A stretch of 64,000 nt of DNA from Streptomyces sp. A1136 (GTDB lineage Bacteria > Actinomycetota > Actinomycetes > Streptomycetales > Streptomycetaceae): the NCBI RefSeq assembly GCF_004795055.1, contig NZ_SSBJ01000015.1, positions 1 to 64,000 of the forward strand. Direction: 5' to 3'. Below are positions 35,292 through 44,318 of the stretch, piece by piece. A program made the position numbers and the translations under genes. The notes below the pieces were generated by a model. It saw only the letters and a list, made by a program, of their open reading frames with translations. It did no database searches and was not told the origin of the DNA. The stretch's first letter is position 1. Every line of letters begins with the position of its first letter.

Positions 35292-37993
35292 TTGGAGGCC
35301 ACGGCCTTTCCGTCGGCGCCGGTGGCGCCGCGCGTGAAGCGGGGGTGGATGAGTCCCACGCAGGTGTAGGGCAGCCCGTCGACCTCTTCGACCGGCACCC
35401 CGCGCTGCCGCGCGAGCAGGCGTACGTGGTCCAGGTCGGCGCCGACGCCGCGCCGGGCGAGGATCTTCCACGGCACGCGGCGCAGCAGTACGCGCGTGGT
35501 CTCGCCGACACCGGGCTTGACCAGGTTCACGTCGTGGATGGCGTACTCCTCGCTGATCCGCTCGACGGCCGCCCAGCCCTCCCAGGTGGGTGTCCGGTCG
35601 GCCGCCAACAGTTCCTTGACGTCGGCGTCGACCGCCTCGGCCACCTCCTCGAAGCGTGCGGCGACGGCGTCGACGAACGCGACGGACACGTCCGCGCCGG
35701 CGAGTTCGCGGTAGAACTTCGCGCCGTGGAAGTCGGCCGGCCCGACCAGGTCGGACCTGAGCACCGTACGCGAGACCAGGCCCGAGACGGTGGAGTTGAG
35801 GCAGGCGGAGGGGATCAGGAAGTCGTCGCGGGTGCCGTACGTGGACACGCACGAGCCGGGGTCGGCGAGGACGACGATCTCCGGGTCGAAGCCGTCGAAT
35901 TCCGCCAGGGCGTCACGCAGCTCCCGGGTGATCGCCCCCTTGCCCGTCCAGCCGTCCACGAAGACGACGTCGGCGGGGTCGTGGTGGGCGGCCAGCCAGC
36001 GCAGCGCGTTGGCGTCGATGCCCCGTCCGCGCACGATGGAGACGGCGTAGTGCGGCAGGTCCAGGCCGTGCCGGGCCTGCGCCCAGCGCCGCATCAGCAC
36101 ACCGATGGGTGTACCGGCGCGGGCGAGGGAGACCAGCACGGGGGACGGCGACCGTTCGGCGAGCACCGTTTCGGTGACGGTGCCCACGGCGCGTGCTATT
36201 CGGGCGGCGGAGGCGTCCAGCGCGCTCTGGTAGAGCCGCTGGTATTCGGGGGACGGCTGGTACTCGACGGGCAGCGACTCGGCGTAGTGCGCGCCTCCGG
36301 CCTGGATGGCCTCCTCGCGCTCCTCGGTCGGGGCCTCCAGTTCCACGTCCGAGAGGTCCTGGAGCAGCCAGCCGACGTCCTCGGGCGGGTAGGAGGAGAA
36401 GGCGGGCCCGCGCAGGGGCTCGGTCATGATCGGCTCCTGCCGGTCGGAGGGGGCGAAGCGGCCGGCCGGCCGCGCTCTCGCGGAGGAACCGGCGTCCGCC
36501 GAAGGCAGCGGTTGCCCGGGCGACGGCACCGCCGATCCCGGTACGGCCGATCCCGGTGCGGCCGATCCCGGCACGTACGACGGCACCACCACCAGCAGCA
36601 CCTGCCCCGTGTGCGGGGCGAGCCGCGCGAGGAGCCCGTCGGGGGCGTGCAGCGCGTCGGTGTCCGCACGGGAGTCGACCACGGCGACGACGGCGTCGAA
36701 GCCGGCGCCCGCGACGTTGTACGCGTACCGCTCCCCCGGCCCGTCGGCGGGGTCGTCGTGCGCCGGGAAGGCCAGCCGCGTCCGGATCGCGTAGCCGGGG
36801 TCGTCCACGGCGAGCACCGGTGAACGGGTGGTGGTGGAGAAGCGGACCTCGCGTCCGGCGGACGCCCCGGACTCCTCCAGGGCGCGCGCGAGCCGCAGGG
36901 GCGCGTACATCAGCTCCTCGTTGCCCAGGACCAGGACCCGCCGGGGTCCGACCCCCAGCTCCGCGTCGATGCGGGCGGCCAGCACGGGCAGCGCCGCCTC
37001 CAGACGGGCCCGGTGCGCCGGGGTGAAGCCGTGCCGGCCCCCGTCCGGCAGTCCGGCCGGCCAGTCCAGGCCGACCCGCCGCACCGAGGCGGCCGGGCCG
37101 CAGGACGCCGGCCCCGAGCCCACCGGCCCCGAGCCCACCGGGTCCGAGGCGGCCGGGTCCGACTCCGCCGGGCCCCTGCCGGCGCGGGCGACCCCGGACT
37201 CGTACTCCTCGACCAGTGCCTGCCCCTTGGCCAGGACGTCCTCGGGAAGGGAGACCGTCCCGCGGGCGAGGGCGACGAGGTCGATCCGGGCCCCGAGCTC
37301 GGCGGCGAAGGCGTCGAGGCGCTCGCGGTCGGCCGGGGAACGCATGTCCACGAGGGCGACCACGACGTAGCGCGGGCGCGGATGGCGGGCGTGCAGGTCG
37401 CGGATGGTGTTCAGGACGGTGTTGCCGGTGGAGAACTCGTCGTCGACGAGCACCAGCGGTCCGCTGCCGGTCAGCAGCTTCGGGTCCTCGGGGAGCAGCA
37501 GGTGCGAGGTGGCGTGCGAGTGGGCCTCCTCGAAGCCGCCCGCGGGCTCCACGCCGGGCACGGGACGGCGGGTGGAGTGCAGGTAGGGGGCGACCCGCAG
37601 GCCGTCGGCGACGCTGTGGCCGAGGCCGGTGGCGGTTTCCGCGTAGCCGAGGACGACCGCGTCGGCGGCCTCCTCGCCCAGCAGGTCCGCGACGCGTTCG
37701 CCGAGTCCGCGGCCGGCGGCGTGGACGGTCGCCGGGGACTGCGGGACGTGCTTGCCCAGGATGCGGGACACCAGCAGGTGGGCCCGTTTGGGGTTGCGCC
37801 GCAGGGCGAGCCCGAGCAGCTCCCGCAGCGGCGGCTGCGCGACCGCCGACCGTGCGGGCGCCGCGGCCTGCTCCAGGCGCACGCCCAGCCGGTCCGCGAC
37901 CCAGGTTCCCGACCACACCTCTTCGATCGTCTTCCCCTTCTCGATGGCGGGCTCCGAGAGCTCCGGAAACCCAGTGTGCGACGGCCGGCTCAT
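35288..37993 (-). CDS. Fused phosphoribosyltransferase-TRSP and StiP-PELOTA protein of the Ter system
   Basis: A single uninterrupted frame of 901 codons. Residues about 30-265 are a PRTase with the PRPP loop VLVDDEFSTGNT (181-192). Residues 310-475 are the TRSP domain, including TTTRSPVLAVDD (387-398). Residues 476-522 are a low-complexity PGSAV-rich linker. From Met523 the sequence is the StiP cysteine-protease-like domain (ESLPVEYQPSPEYQRLYQ, VDGWTGKGAI, DPGSCVSTYG), and the end is the PELOTA RNA-binding domain (VNLVKPGVGETTRVLLRRV). These are normally two adjacent genes. Tandem 15-bp repeats in the linker may have removed the stop. Starts with ATGA overlap to the CitE-like gene. Confidence 0.88.
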   Translation of the reverse strand: MSRPSHTGFPELSEPAIEKGKTIEEVWSGTWVADRLGVRLEQAAAPARSAVAQPPLRELLGLALRRNPKRAHLLVSRILGKHVPQSPATVHAAGRGLGERVADLLGEEAADAVVLGYAETATGLGHSVADGLRVAPYLHSTRRPVPGVEPAGGFEEAHSHATSHLLLPEDPKLLTGSGPLVLVDDEFSTGNTVLNTIRDLHARHPRPRYVVVALVDMRSPADRERLDAFAAELGARIDLVALARGTVSLPEDVLAKGQALVEEYESGVARAGRGPAESDPAASDPVGSGPVGSGPASCGPAASVRRVGLDWPAGLPDGGRHGFTPAHRARLEAALPVLAARIDAELGVGPRRVLVLGNEELMYAPLRLARALEESGASAGREVRFSTTTRSPVLAVDDPGYAIRTRLAFPAHDDPADGPGERYAYNVAGAGFDAVVAVVDSRADTDALHAPDGLLARLAPHTGQVLLVVVPSYVPGSAAPGSAVPGSAVPSPGQPLPSADAGSSARARPAGRFAPSDRQEPIMTEPLRGPAFSSYPPEDVGWLLQDLSDVELEAPTEEREEAIQAGGAHYAESLPVEYQPSPEYQRLYQSALDASAARIARAVGTVTETVLAERSPSPVLVSLARAGTPIGVLMRRWAQARHGLDLPHYAVSIVRGRGIDANALRWLAAHHDPADVVFVDGWTGKGAITRELRDALAEFDGFDPEIVVLADPGSCVSTYGTRDDFLIPSACLNSTVSGLVSRTVLRSDLVGPADFHGAKFYRELAGADVSVAFVDAVAARFEEVAEAVDADVKELLAADRTPTWEGWAAVERISEEYAIHDVNLVKPGVGETTRVLLRRVPWKILARRGVGADLDHVRLLARQRGVPVEEVDGLPYTCVGLIHPRFTRGATGADGKAVASK
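36425..36438 (-). promoter_or_regulatory. Internal ribosome site and start for the StiP half
   Basis: AGGAG at 36438-36434 lies 6 nt before an in-frame ATG (36427-36425) exactly where the usual StiP N-terminus (MTEPLRG) begins. A separate 379-residue StiP protein may therefore be made besides, or instead of, the fusion. Confidence 0.6.
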
Positions 37994-39156
37994 ACCTGGA
38001 GCCCGGCCGTGAGGAGGTCGACGAAGCCGACCTCCTCCCTCGCCACACCGAAGACCTCGGCGCGCAGCATGGTGCGCTCGGCCCAGGCCCGGTGGGGCTT
38101 CACCTCGTTCATCTTGTTCGTGTAGGCCGAGCGCATGACACCGCCGCCGCCGCGCTCGGGGCGCAGGATGTCCTGGGCGTCGCTGAACTCCTCGTGGGAG
38201 ACGACCGACAGCGCGTGGACGGGTGTGACGTGGGCGGGGTGGATGCAGGTCTTGCCGAGCAGTCCGTTGGCCCGGTCGAGTTCGATCTCGCGCAGCAGCC
38301 CGTCGAGGTCGTGCTCGATGAGGGTGGTGCGCAGTTCCTCGGCGCCTTCCGCCAGGAAGGGGCTGCGGCGCAGTTGCGGCTTGAAGAGGCGCTGCTGGCT
38401 GCGGAAGTACTCCCAGACGGGTCCGGTGACGGTGAAGCCGGTGCCGTCGGCGCGGCTGAGGACGTTGACGACGTCGGCGATGACGCCGGCGACGATCTTG
38501 ACGTCGTAGGCGGTCATGTCGGGGGTGCGGCGCAGTCCGTATACGGAACAGAAGTCCGTCACGCCCAGGCGCAGGGCGAGGACGCGCTCGCGGTAGCGGT
38601 TCACGGTCCGGGAGATCCCCGCGAGGGCCTCGACCCGGGTTTCGAGGTGGAGGAGGTCGGGGGTCTCCAGGACGGGCATGGCGTACAGGGGTGCGGTGGC
38701 ACTGTCCCGCTCCGCTTGGGCGACCGCGTCCAGGAACGCCGTTCCGCGACTCTCCGTGAACTTCGGCAGTACGAATCCGGCCAGGTGCCGCCCGGAGCGC
38801 CCGAGGCGGTGTACGAGGTCGGGGATCTGCTCGGGCGTCCGCACGCGGATGAAGAGGAGCGGGGGCTCCGCGGTGTCCTCGTCGAGTGCGGCGAACTGAC
38901 GGATCAGGTTGGCCTCGCCGGCCGTCACCTCGCCGTCGCCGATGGAATCCTCCAGGCAGAGGACCATGGAGACGACTCCGCGAGCCGCCTGCTTGCGGAT
39001 GTCGTCGGCGAGACGGGGGCGGATCGCCGGGCTGTAGAGGGTGGCGCCGAGGCCGGCGGCGAGCGTACGGGCGGGGGACGCGGCGGTGAATTCCGCTGGC
39101 TCCTGGTGGAAGAGGTCCTTGCGGACGCTGGGCGAAATGTGCCCGAAGTGACGCAT
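37990..39156 (-). CDS. HpcH/HpaI aldolase / CitE-like lyase of the Ter biosynthetic module
   Basis: A 388-residue TIM-barrel enzyme. LYSPAIRPRLADDI, SMVLCLEDSIGDGEV (Mg-binding Glu/Asp), FIRVRTPEQI, FVLPKFTES and GLLGKTCIHPAHV are the canonical CitE family positions. It is the first gene of the unit CitE-like, PRTase/StiP, HAD, methyltransferase, with overlapping stops and starts. The set matches the metabolite arm of the Ter stress system; the substrate is not known. No ATP-grasp partner is visible in this window. Confidence 0.9.
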   Translation of the reverse strand: MRHFGHISPSVRKDLFHQEPAEFTAASPARTLAAGLGATLYSPAIRPRLADDIRKQAARGVVSMVLCLEDSIGDGEVTAGEANLIRQFAALDEDTAEPPLLFIRVRTPEQIPDLVHRLGRSGRHLAGFVLPKFTESRGTAFLDAVAQAERDSATAPLYAMPVLETPDLLHLETRVEALAGISRTVNRYRERVLALRLGVTDFCSVYGLRRTPDMTAYDVKIVAGVIADVVNVLSRADGTGFTVTGPVWEYFRSQQRLFKPQLRRSPFLAEGAEELRTTLIEHDLDGLLREIELDRANGLLGKTCIHPAHVTPVHALSVVSHEEFSDAQDILRPERGGGGVMRSAYTNKMNEVKPHRAWAERTMLRAEVFGVAREEVGFVDLLTAGLQV

Positions 39157-39355
39157 GTGCTTCCCCCGTACTGCCTCGGCGGCCCAACTGGCGTGGCCGG
39201 TAATAGTACGTACGAATGAGAGTCAAGAGTTCCGCAAGCACATGAAGTTCAGGTAACCCTCTTGCACCATGCCCACGTCTCGGGTTCCGTACAAGTGGCT
39301 ACGGGCAAGTGACTACGGGGGGCCGCATTGTCCAGGTCATGGCCGGGAGGGCAGG
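39157..39355. promoter_or_regulatory. Divergent control region of the Ter cluster
   Basis: A 199-nt, comparatively AT-rich gap between the CitE-like operon and the outward TerD-like gene. On the minus strand TTGACT is followed by GTACTATTAC-rich sequence (about 39230-39200), a plausible promoter with sub-optimal spacing. The palindromic GTACGTAC (39207-39214) lies inside it. No gene. Confidence 0.4.
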
Positions 39356-40147
39356 ATGACCGGCATGACGCACGCGATGCAGAAGGGCTCGAACATCCCG
39401 GTGGCCGCCGTGGCGGTCCGGGCGGTACTGCGCTGGACCACCGGACCCGAGGTGCCGGACGTCGACGCGTCCGCGCTCCTGGTGGGGGCGGACGGGCGCG
39501 TGCGCTCCGACGAGGACTTCGTGTTCTACAACCAGCCCCGCCACCCCTCGGGGGCGGTGTGGCGCTTGGGCAAGAAGCAGATCGGGGACGCCATCACCGA
39601 CGCCGTGCAGGCGGACCTGCGGGCCGTGCCCGCCGTGGTGGACCGCGTCCTGGTGGTGGCCTCCGCCGAGGACGTCCCCTTCCAGCAGGTCCGTGACCTG
39701 CGCATCCTTCTGTACGACGCCACCCCCACAGGTGGCTCCGAGCCGCTGGCCCACTTCGACGTGCACCCGGAGACGGGCGCCGAGACCGCGCTGATCTGCG
39801 GCGAGCTCTACCGCCGGGCCGAGGGCTGGAAGTTCCGCGCCCTGGGCGAGGGGTACTCGGACGGCCTCGTGGGGCTGGCGACCGACCACGGGATCTCGGT
39901 CGACGAGAACGCCCCCGATCAGGCGGCGAGCGCCGCGCCCGGACCGACCGACGAGCAGACGGCCGCCATGATGCCGTCGACGCCCGCCGTGCCGCCGGTG
40001 ATCCCGGCGCCCGCGCCCCCGACCCAGGCCCCGCCGGCCGTCGAACCCGCCTACGGCTATCCGCAGCCCGTCTCCCCGGTCCCCGGCCCGGGCGGCGACT
40101 CCGCGTTCCGGCTGCCGGCTCAGGGCCCCCAGTTCATCCGTCGCTGA
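39356..40147 (+). CDS. TerD-family protein with a proline-rich tail
   Basis: 263 residues. Residues about 1-185 are a TerD domain: VDASALLVGADGRVRSDEDFVFYN for the first Ca2+-binding half (Asp rich) and TALICGELYRRAEGWKFRALGEGYSDGL for the closing signature. The remaining 75 residues are Pro/Ala rich and probably extended. TerD proteins bind Ca2+ and form membrane-side stress complexes. GGAGGG precedes the ATG at 39356; a second ATG at 39365 is possible. It is the only TerD gene here on the plus strand. Confidence 0.87.
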   Translation: MTGMTHAMQKGSNIPVAAVAVRAVLRWTTGPEVPDVDASALLVGADGRVRSDEDFVFYNQPRHPSGAVWRLGKKQIGDAITDAVQADLRAVPAVVDRVLVVASAEDVPFQQVRDLRILLYDATPTGGSEPLAHFDVHPETGAETALICGELYRRAEGWKFRALGEGYSDGLVGLATDHGISVDENAPDQAASAAPGPTDEQTAAMMPSTPAVPPVIPAPAPPTQAPPAVEPAYGYPQPVSPVPGPGGDSAFRLPAQGPQFIRR

Positions 40148-40200
40148 CGCCGGGGGGAGCCCCGCCCGGGGCCTGACCGGAAGCCCGTACGAGGCGCCGG

Positions 40201-40968
40201 TCAGGCCTTGGTGCTCTTGTAGCCGCGCCCCCACTGGAGCCCCCACCCGTACAGCCGGTCGAGTTCGGCCTGGAACCCGTAGACGAACTTCACCTCGCGG
40301 CGCACGGTCAGCTCGCCCTTGACGGTCTCCAGGGAGACCACGGCGCAGGACCGGGCCTGGGGGTGGCGCTCCTCCAACTGGATCTCGATCCGCGGCCCCG
40401 TGCTGGGGTACAGGGTGACCAGGGCGTGCGTGCGGTCGAAGGCGGGGGTCTGGTCGTAGATGTAGACGAAGACCAGGAGCCGCTTGATCTCGTCGGCGTG
40501 GTCGAGGTTGACGAAGATCGTCTCGCCGGACGGGGCGCCGAACCGGTCGTCGCCGCTGAGCTTGACGTACGGCGGGCTGTTGATGTCGCCGTGCAGGTTG
40601 CCCAGGGGCTGGACGACGCCCCGGGTGCCGTCGGTCAGCTCGTAGAGGCAGCCGATGTCGAGGTCGACGTTGACCATGCCCTGGGTGTGCGCCTGCACCA
40701 TGTCGGGCTTGAAGAGCTTGAACGGGTGGCGCAGGAGCCGACCGCTCTGACCGGAGCGCCCGCCGATGTCGGAGGTGCGCATCCGCCAGGAGAGGTTGAC
40801 CCGCAGGTTCCCGTGGACCGCCCCCTGTTTGGTGAGCGACACCGTCGGGTGTCGCCTGGTCAGCTCGATGGCGTTGGACGAGGCGCTGCCCGAGTCGAAG
40901 CGCATGGCCCGGGCGCCCCTGATGCCGTCGAAGAAGCCGCTGTCGAAGACGCTGCCGAAGAGACCCAT
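40201..40968 (-). CDS. TerA-like tellurium-resistance protein
   Basis: 255 residues: GNLRVNLSWRMRTSDIGG, DLDIGCLYELTDGTRGVVQPLG and DDRFGAPSGETIFVNLDHADEIKRLLVFVYIYD form the TerD-like beta-sandwich of the TerA group, with acidic Ca2+-binding turns. There is no membrane segment. It probably assembles with the TerD and TerC-like proteins at the membrane. Its promoter region is the short gap to the DUF475 gene, which holds a terminator hairpin, so it is likely transcribed on its own. Confidence 0.83.
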   Translation of the reverse strand: MGLFGSVFDSGFFDGIRGARAMRFDSGSASSNAIELTRRHPTVSLTKQGAVHGNLRVNLSWRMRTSDIGGRSGQSGRLLRHPFKLFKPDMVQAHTQGMVNVDLDIGCLYELTDGTRGVVQPLGNLHGDINSPPYVKLSGDDRFGAPSGETIFVNLDHADEIKRLLVFVYIYDQTPAFDRTHALVTLYPSTGPRIEIQLEERHPQARSCAVVSLETVKGELTVRREVKFVYGFQAELDRLYGWGLQWGRGYKSTKA

Positions 40969-41005
40969 TTCCCCTTACCCCCCTGAAACCCACAGACGTA
41001 CGGAA

Positions 41006-41042
41006 GCGGGGCGGCCCTGGGGAACCCCCGAGGCCGCCCCGC
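41006..41042 (-). terminator. Terminator after the TerC-like gene
   Basis: GCGGGGCGGCC (41006-41016) pairs with GGCCGCCCCGC (41032-41042), with extra pairing inside the loop, 30 nt after the DUF475 stop on the minus strand. Confidence 0.75.
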
Positions 41043-41071
41043 ACATGGAGCGTTCCGCATTACCGCCGGGC

Positions 41072-42190
41072 TCATGCCTCGACGGGAACCCCTTCCACTT
41101 CCGCCAGGCGCTTGTTGCGGCGCACGGAGGACCAGAAGGACCAGGCGATGAGCACGACGCCGACGAGGCCGGTGATGACCTCGTTGATCTCGTACTGGAT
41201 GGTGACGAGCAGGATCACGGCGAGCGCGCCGATGGCGTAGTGCGCGCCGTGCTCCAGGTACACGTAGTCGTCGAGGGTGCCCTGGCGGACCAGGTAGACC
41301 GTCAGCGACCGGACGTACATGGCACCGATGCCGAGGCCGAGGGCCATGAGCACGATGTCGTTGGTGATGGCGAAGGCGCCGATGACCCCGTCGAAGGAGA
41401 ACGAGGCGTCGAGGACTTCGAGGTACAGGAACATGAAGAACGCGGCCTTGCCGGCCATGACGACCGCGGAGACGGGGTTGCCGCTCTTCCTCGCTTCTTC
41501 CTCGGCCTCTTGCTCGGCTTCCTCGTCCTCTTCGAGCTTGTTCTCGAAGTAGCCGGAGAGCCCGCCGACGATCATGTAGGTGATCAGGCCGGCGATGCCG
41601 GCCACCAGGACGGTCTGCGCCTTGTCGACGTGGGCGCCGCCGTGCTGGTGAGCCTGGGTCGCGAAGGTGGCCGAGGTGATGACGAGGGCGATCAGGGCGA
41701 TGCACGCCGAGAGCATGTCGATCTTGCCGAGCTTGGCCAGCGGACGCTCCAGCCAGGCGAGCCACTTGATGTCCCGGTCCTCGAAGATGAAGTCCAGGAA
41801 GATCATCAGCAGGAACATGCCGCCGAAGGCCGCGATCGCCGGGTGGGCGTCCGTGACCAGCTGCTGGTAGCGGTCCTTGTCGGTCAATGCCAGATTGACG
41901 GCTTCGATCGGCCCCAACGAGGCGGTGATCGCGACGATGACGACGGGGAACACCAGCCGCATGCCGAAGACCGCGATCAGGACGCCGACCGTGAGGAAGA
42001 TCTTCTGCCAGAAGGCATTCATCTTCTTCAGGATTCCGGCGTTGACCACCGCGTTGTCGAAGGACAGCGAGATTTCGAGGATCGACAGGATCGCCACGAT
42101 CCCAAAAGCGGTCCACCCCCCGTAGAACACCGCTGCGGCCAGACCGAGCGCAGTGATTGCGAACGACCAGCCGAAGGTTTTGAGAACCAC
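41072..42190 (-). CDS. TerC-like DUF475 membrane protein
   Basis: About 372 residues, eight or nine helices in two TerC-like repeats: LEISLSFDNAVVNAG (about 36-50) and LEVLDASFSFDGVIGAFA (about 247-264) carry the paired Asp/Glu metal-binding motifs. A long acidic cytoplasmic loop (LEEDEEAEQEAEEEARKSG) separates them. TerC is the membrane anchor for TerD proteins and is implicated in metal handling during protein export. I prefer the GTG at 42190 (GGGG 5 nt upstream) to the in-frame GTG at 42196. It follows two TerD genes in the same direction. Confidence 0.87.
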   Translation of the reverse strand: MVLKTFGWSFAITALGLAAAVFYGGWTAFGIVAILSILEISLSFDNAVVNAGILKKMNAFWQKIFLTVGVLIAVFGMRLVFPVVIVAITASLGPIEAVNLALTDKDRYQQLVTDAHPAIAAFGGMFLLMIFLDFIFEDRDIKWLAWLERPLAKLGKIDMLSACIALIALVITSATFATQAHQHGGAHVDKAQTVLVAGIAGLITYMIVGGLSGYFENKLEEDEEAEQEAEEEARKSGNPVSAVVMAGKAAFFMFLYLEVLDASFSFDGVIGAFAITNDIVLMALGLGIGAMYVRSLTVYLVRQGTLDDYVYLEHGAHYAIGALAVILLVTIQYEINEVITGLVGVVLIAWSFWSSVRRNKRLAEVEGVPVEA

Positions 42191-42215
42191 TGGCACCCCA
42201 TCGTCTTGTACGGCT

Positions 42216-42791
42216 TTACGAAACGTTGACCCCGAAGTCTAGAGCGATGCCCCGCAGCCCCGACGCGTACCCCTGTCCCACCGCCCTGAACTTCCATTCG
42301 CCTCCGTACCGGTAGACCTCTCCGAAGATCATCGCGGTTTCGCTGGAGGCGTCCTCGGTGAGGTCGTAGCGGGCGAGCTCCTGGCCGTCGGCCTGGTTGA
42401 CGACGCGGATGAACGCGTTGCTGACCTGGCCGAAGCTCTGCCGCCGGGCCTCCGCCTCGTGGATGGAGACGGGAAAGACGATCTTGTCGACCTCCACCGG
42501 GACCTTGGTGAGGTCGATGATGATCGACTCGTCGTCGCCCTCGCCCTCGCCGGTGAGGTTGTCCCCCGTGTGTTCGACGGAGCCCTCGGGGCTCTTGAGG
42601 TTGTTGTAGAAGACGAAGTACGAATCGCCGAGCACCCGGCCGTCGCGGCACAGCAGAGCGCTGGCGTCGAGGTCGAAGTCGGCGCCCGTGGTCGAGCGCG
42701 CGTCCCATCCGAGACCGACCAGGACCCGGGTGAGGTTCGGTGCGGCCTTGGACAGGGAGACGTTGCCCCCCTTGGCGAGTGTGACGCCCAT
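42216..42791 (-). CDS. TerD-family calcium-binding stress protein (copy A)
   Basis: A 191-residue classic TerD protein. Key segments are [38 protein letters not shown] (Ca2+ site), [14 protein letters not shown] (second Ca2+ site) and [20 protein letters not shown]. About three-quarters of its residues match the adjacent copy B. Ends 26 nt before the TerC-like start, probably the same transcript. Confidence 0.93.
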   Translation of the reverse strand: MGVTLAKGGNVSLSKAAPNLTRVLVGLGWDARSTTGADFDLDASALLCRDGRVLGDSYFVFYNNLKSPEGSVEHTGDNLTGEGEGDDESIIIDLTKVPVEVDKIVFPVSIHEAEARRQSFGQVSNAFIRVVNQADGQELARYDLTEDASSETAMIFGEVYRYGGEWKFRAVGQGYASGLRGIALDFGVNVS

Positions 42792-42899
42792 GTTGTGGTC
42801 CTCCCCGGACGACGTGGTGATGGTGGTGCTGGGTGCTGCGGTGGGGCGGGTTGCGCTGCCGGCTGAACCGGGGGTTCCGGTGGGGCCGGTAAAGCCGGT

Positions 42900-42957
42900 C
42901 CGGCGCCGTACACACAGTGCACGGCGCCGGACAGGAAGCGGCTGTGGGTCACAGCCG
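42900..42957 (-). terminator. Double hairpin between the two TerD genes
   Basis: Two successive stems lie after the copy-B stop: CGGCTGTG/CACAGCCG (42939-42957) and CCGGCGCCGT/ACGGCGCCGG (42900-42930). They probably end or attenuate transcription from copy B, which would separate the two TerD genes. Confidence 0.7.
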
Positions 42958-42975
42958 GCTGGCTGAGGCCAGGAC

Positions 42976-43551
42976 TCAGACGTTGACGCCGAAGTCCTGG
43001 GCGATGCCGCGCAGGCCGGAGGCGTACCCCTGGCCGATCGCGCGGAACTTCCACTCCGCGCCGTTGCGGTACAGCTCACCGAAGACCATGGCGGTCTCGG
43101 TCGAGGCGTCCTCGGAGAGGTCGTAACGGGCGAGCTCGCTGTTGTCGGCCTGGTTCACCACGCGGATGTAGGCGTTGCGCACCTGGCCGAAGCTCTGCTG
43201 GCGGGTCTCGGCCTCGTAGATCGAGACCGGGAAGACGATCTTGTGTACATCGGCCGGGACGCCGGACAGGTTGACCTTGATGGCCTCGTCGTCGCCCTCG
43301 CCCTCACCGGTGGTGTTGTCACCGGTGTGCTCGACCGAGCCGTCCGGGCTCTTCAGGTTGTTGAAGAACACGAAGTTCGAGTCGTTGGCGACCTTGCCCT
43401 GGTCGTTGGTCAGGATCGCGCTGGCGTCGAGGTCGAAGTCGACACCGGTGGTGGTGCGAGCGTCCCAGCCCAGACCGACGATGACCGCCGTCAGGTTAGG
43501 CGCGGCCTTGGTCAGCGAGACGTTGCCGCCCTTGCTGAGGCTGACTCCCAC
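42976..43551 (-). CDS. TerD-family calcium-binding stress protein (copy B)
   Basis: 191 residues, paralogous to copy [48 protein letters not shown] and [20 protein letters not shown]. The start is GTG with GGAGGA only 3 nt upstream. Both Ca2+ sites are intact. The pair probably arose by tandem duplication, with copy A now coupled to the TerC-like gene and copy B on its own. Confidence 0.93.
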   Translation of the reverse strand: MGVSLSKGGNVSLTKAAPNLTAVIVGLGWDARTTTGVDFDLDASAILTNDQGKVANDSNFVFFNNLKSPDGSVEHTGDNTTGEGEGDDEAIKVNLSGVPADVHKIVFPVSIYEAETRQQSFGQVRNAYIRVVNQADNSELARYDLSEDASTETAMVFGELYRNGAEWKFRAIGQGYASGLRGIAQDFGVNV

Positions 43552-43625
43552 GGGTCCTCCATTTGGGTTCGATGTGGGGCTGCGCCCCTTCGTGCGTGTG
43601 CTGTCCGATCAACGTCTCGATCCTA

Positions 43626-43647
43626 GTGACGGGTTCCCGCCCGTCAC
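43626..43647 (-). terminator. Hairpin after the peroxiredoxin
   Basis: GTGACGGG (43626-43633) with CCCGTCAC (43640-43647), loop 6 nt, 43 nt beyond the peroxiredoxin stop. Confidence 0.55.
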
Positions 43648-43689
43648 CGAATTTCCCGCGGATCGGACGGCGTACGCGTCACGGGCTCG

Positions 43690-44148
43690 TCAGAGGCTGT
43701 CGAGTGCCTTGATGTACTCGTTCAGGTCTCGCGCGTCGGGCAGCCCGTTGACGACGGTCCAGCGCACGACGCCGTCCTTGTCGATGATGAAGGTGCCGCG
43801 GACCGCGCAGCCCTTGTCCTCGTCGAAGACGCCGTAGGCGCGGGAGGTCTCGCCGTGCGGCCAGAAGTCGGAGAGCAGCGGGTAGTCCAGGTTCTCCTGC
43901 TCGCCGAAGACCCTCAGGGTCGGCACCGAGTCGTTGGAGACGGCGAGGAGCTGGACCTCGTCGTTCTGGAAGCGGGGGAGCTGGTCGCGCAGCTCGCACA
44001 ACTCGCCGGTGCAGACGCCGGTGAAGGCGAACGGGTAGAAGAGCAGCACGACGGCCTTTTCCCCCCGGAAGTCGGACAGCCGCACGGTGGCGCCGTGGTT
44101 GTCCTTGAGCTCGAAGTCCGGGGCCTTGCTGCCGACCTCGATCGCCAT
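43690..44148 (-). CDS. AhpE-type peroxiredoxin
   Basis: A 152-residue thiol peroxidase. The peroxidatic site PFAFTGVC has Cys46, and Cys51 in GELC may be the resolving residue. FYPFAFTG, SVPTLRVFGEQENLDYPLLSD and AYGVFDEDKGCAVRGTFIID fit the AhpE/Prx family. It reduces H2O2, organic peroxides or peroxynitrite in the cytoplasm using mycoredoxin or thioredoxin. I chose the ATG at 44148 with GAAGGG 9 nt upstream; an ATG 9 nt earlier touches that site. Confidence 0.93.
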   Translation of the reverse strand: MAIEVGSKAPDFELKDNHGATVRLSDFRGEKAVVLLFYPFAFTGVCTGELCELRDQLPRFQNDEVQLLAVSNDSVPTLRVFGEQENLDYPLLSDFWPHGETSRAYGVFDEDKGCAVRGTFIIDKDGVVRWTVVNGLPDARDLNEYIKALDSL

Positions 44149-44255
44149 CTCTCGCATCCCTTCGTTCTGCATGCCTGCGTTGCGCTGTTCGGGTGCGGCC
44201 AGCCTATGGGGTATTGCCTCAGGGAGGGGAACGCGCGTGCGCCGCCGGAAAGCGT

Positions 44256-44294
44256 GCACCCCGCCGACCGGGGTGATTCCGGTCGGCGGGGTGC
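44256..44294 (-). terminator. Terminator after the DUF3052 gene
   Basis: GCACCCCGCCGACC (44256-44269) pairs perfectly with GGTCGGCGGGGTGC (44281-44294), 14 bp, 25 nt downstream of the stop. Confidence 0.8.
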
Positions 44295-44318
44295 GTCCGC
44301 TCGGCTGCGGGGCGCGGT

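Noticed and set aside
37993..39241. Upstream extension of the PRTase/StiP frame to 39241
   Set aside because: It would run through the CitE-like gene in another frame and is Arg/Pro-rich; the ATG at 37993 overlaps the CitE-like stop by 4 nt and matches the family N-terminus.
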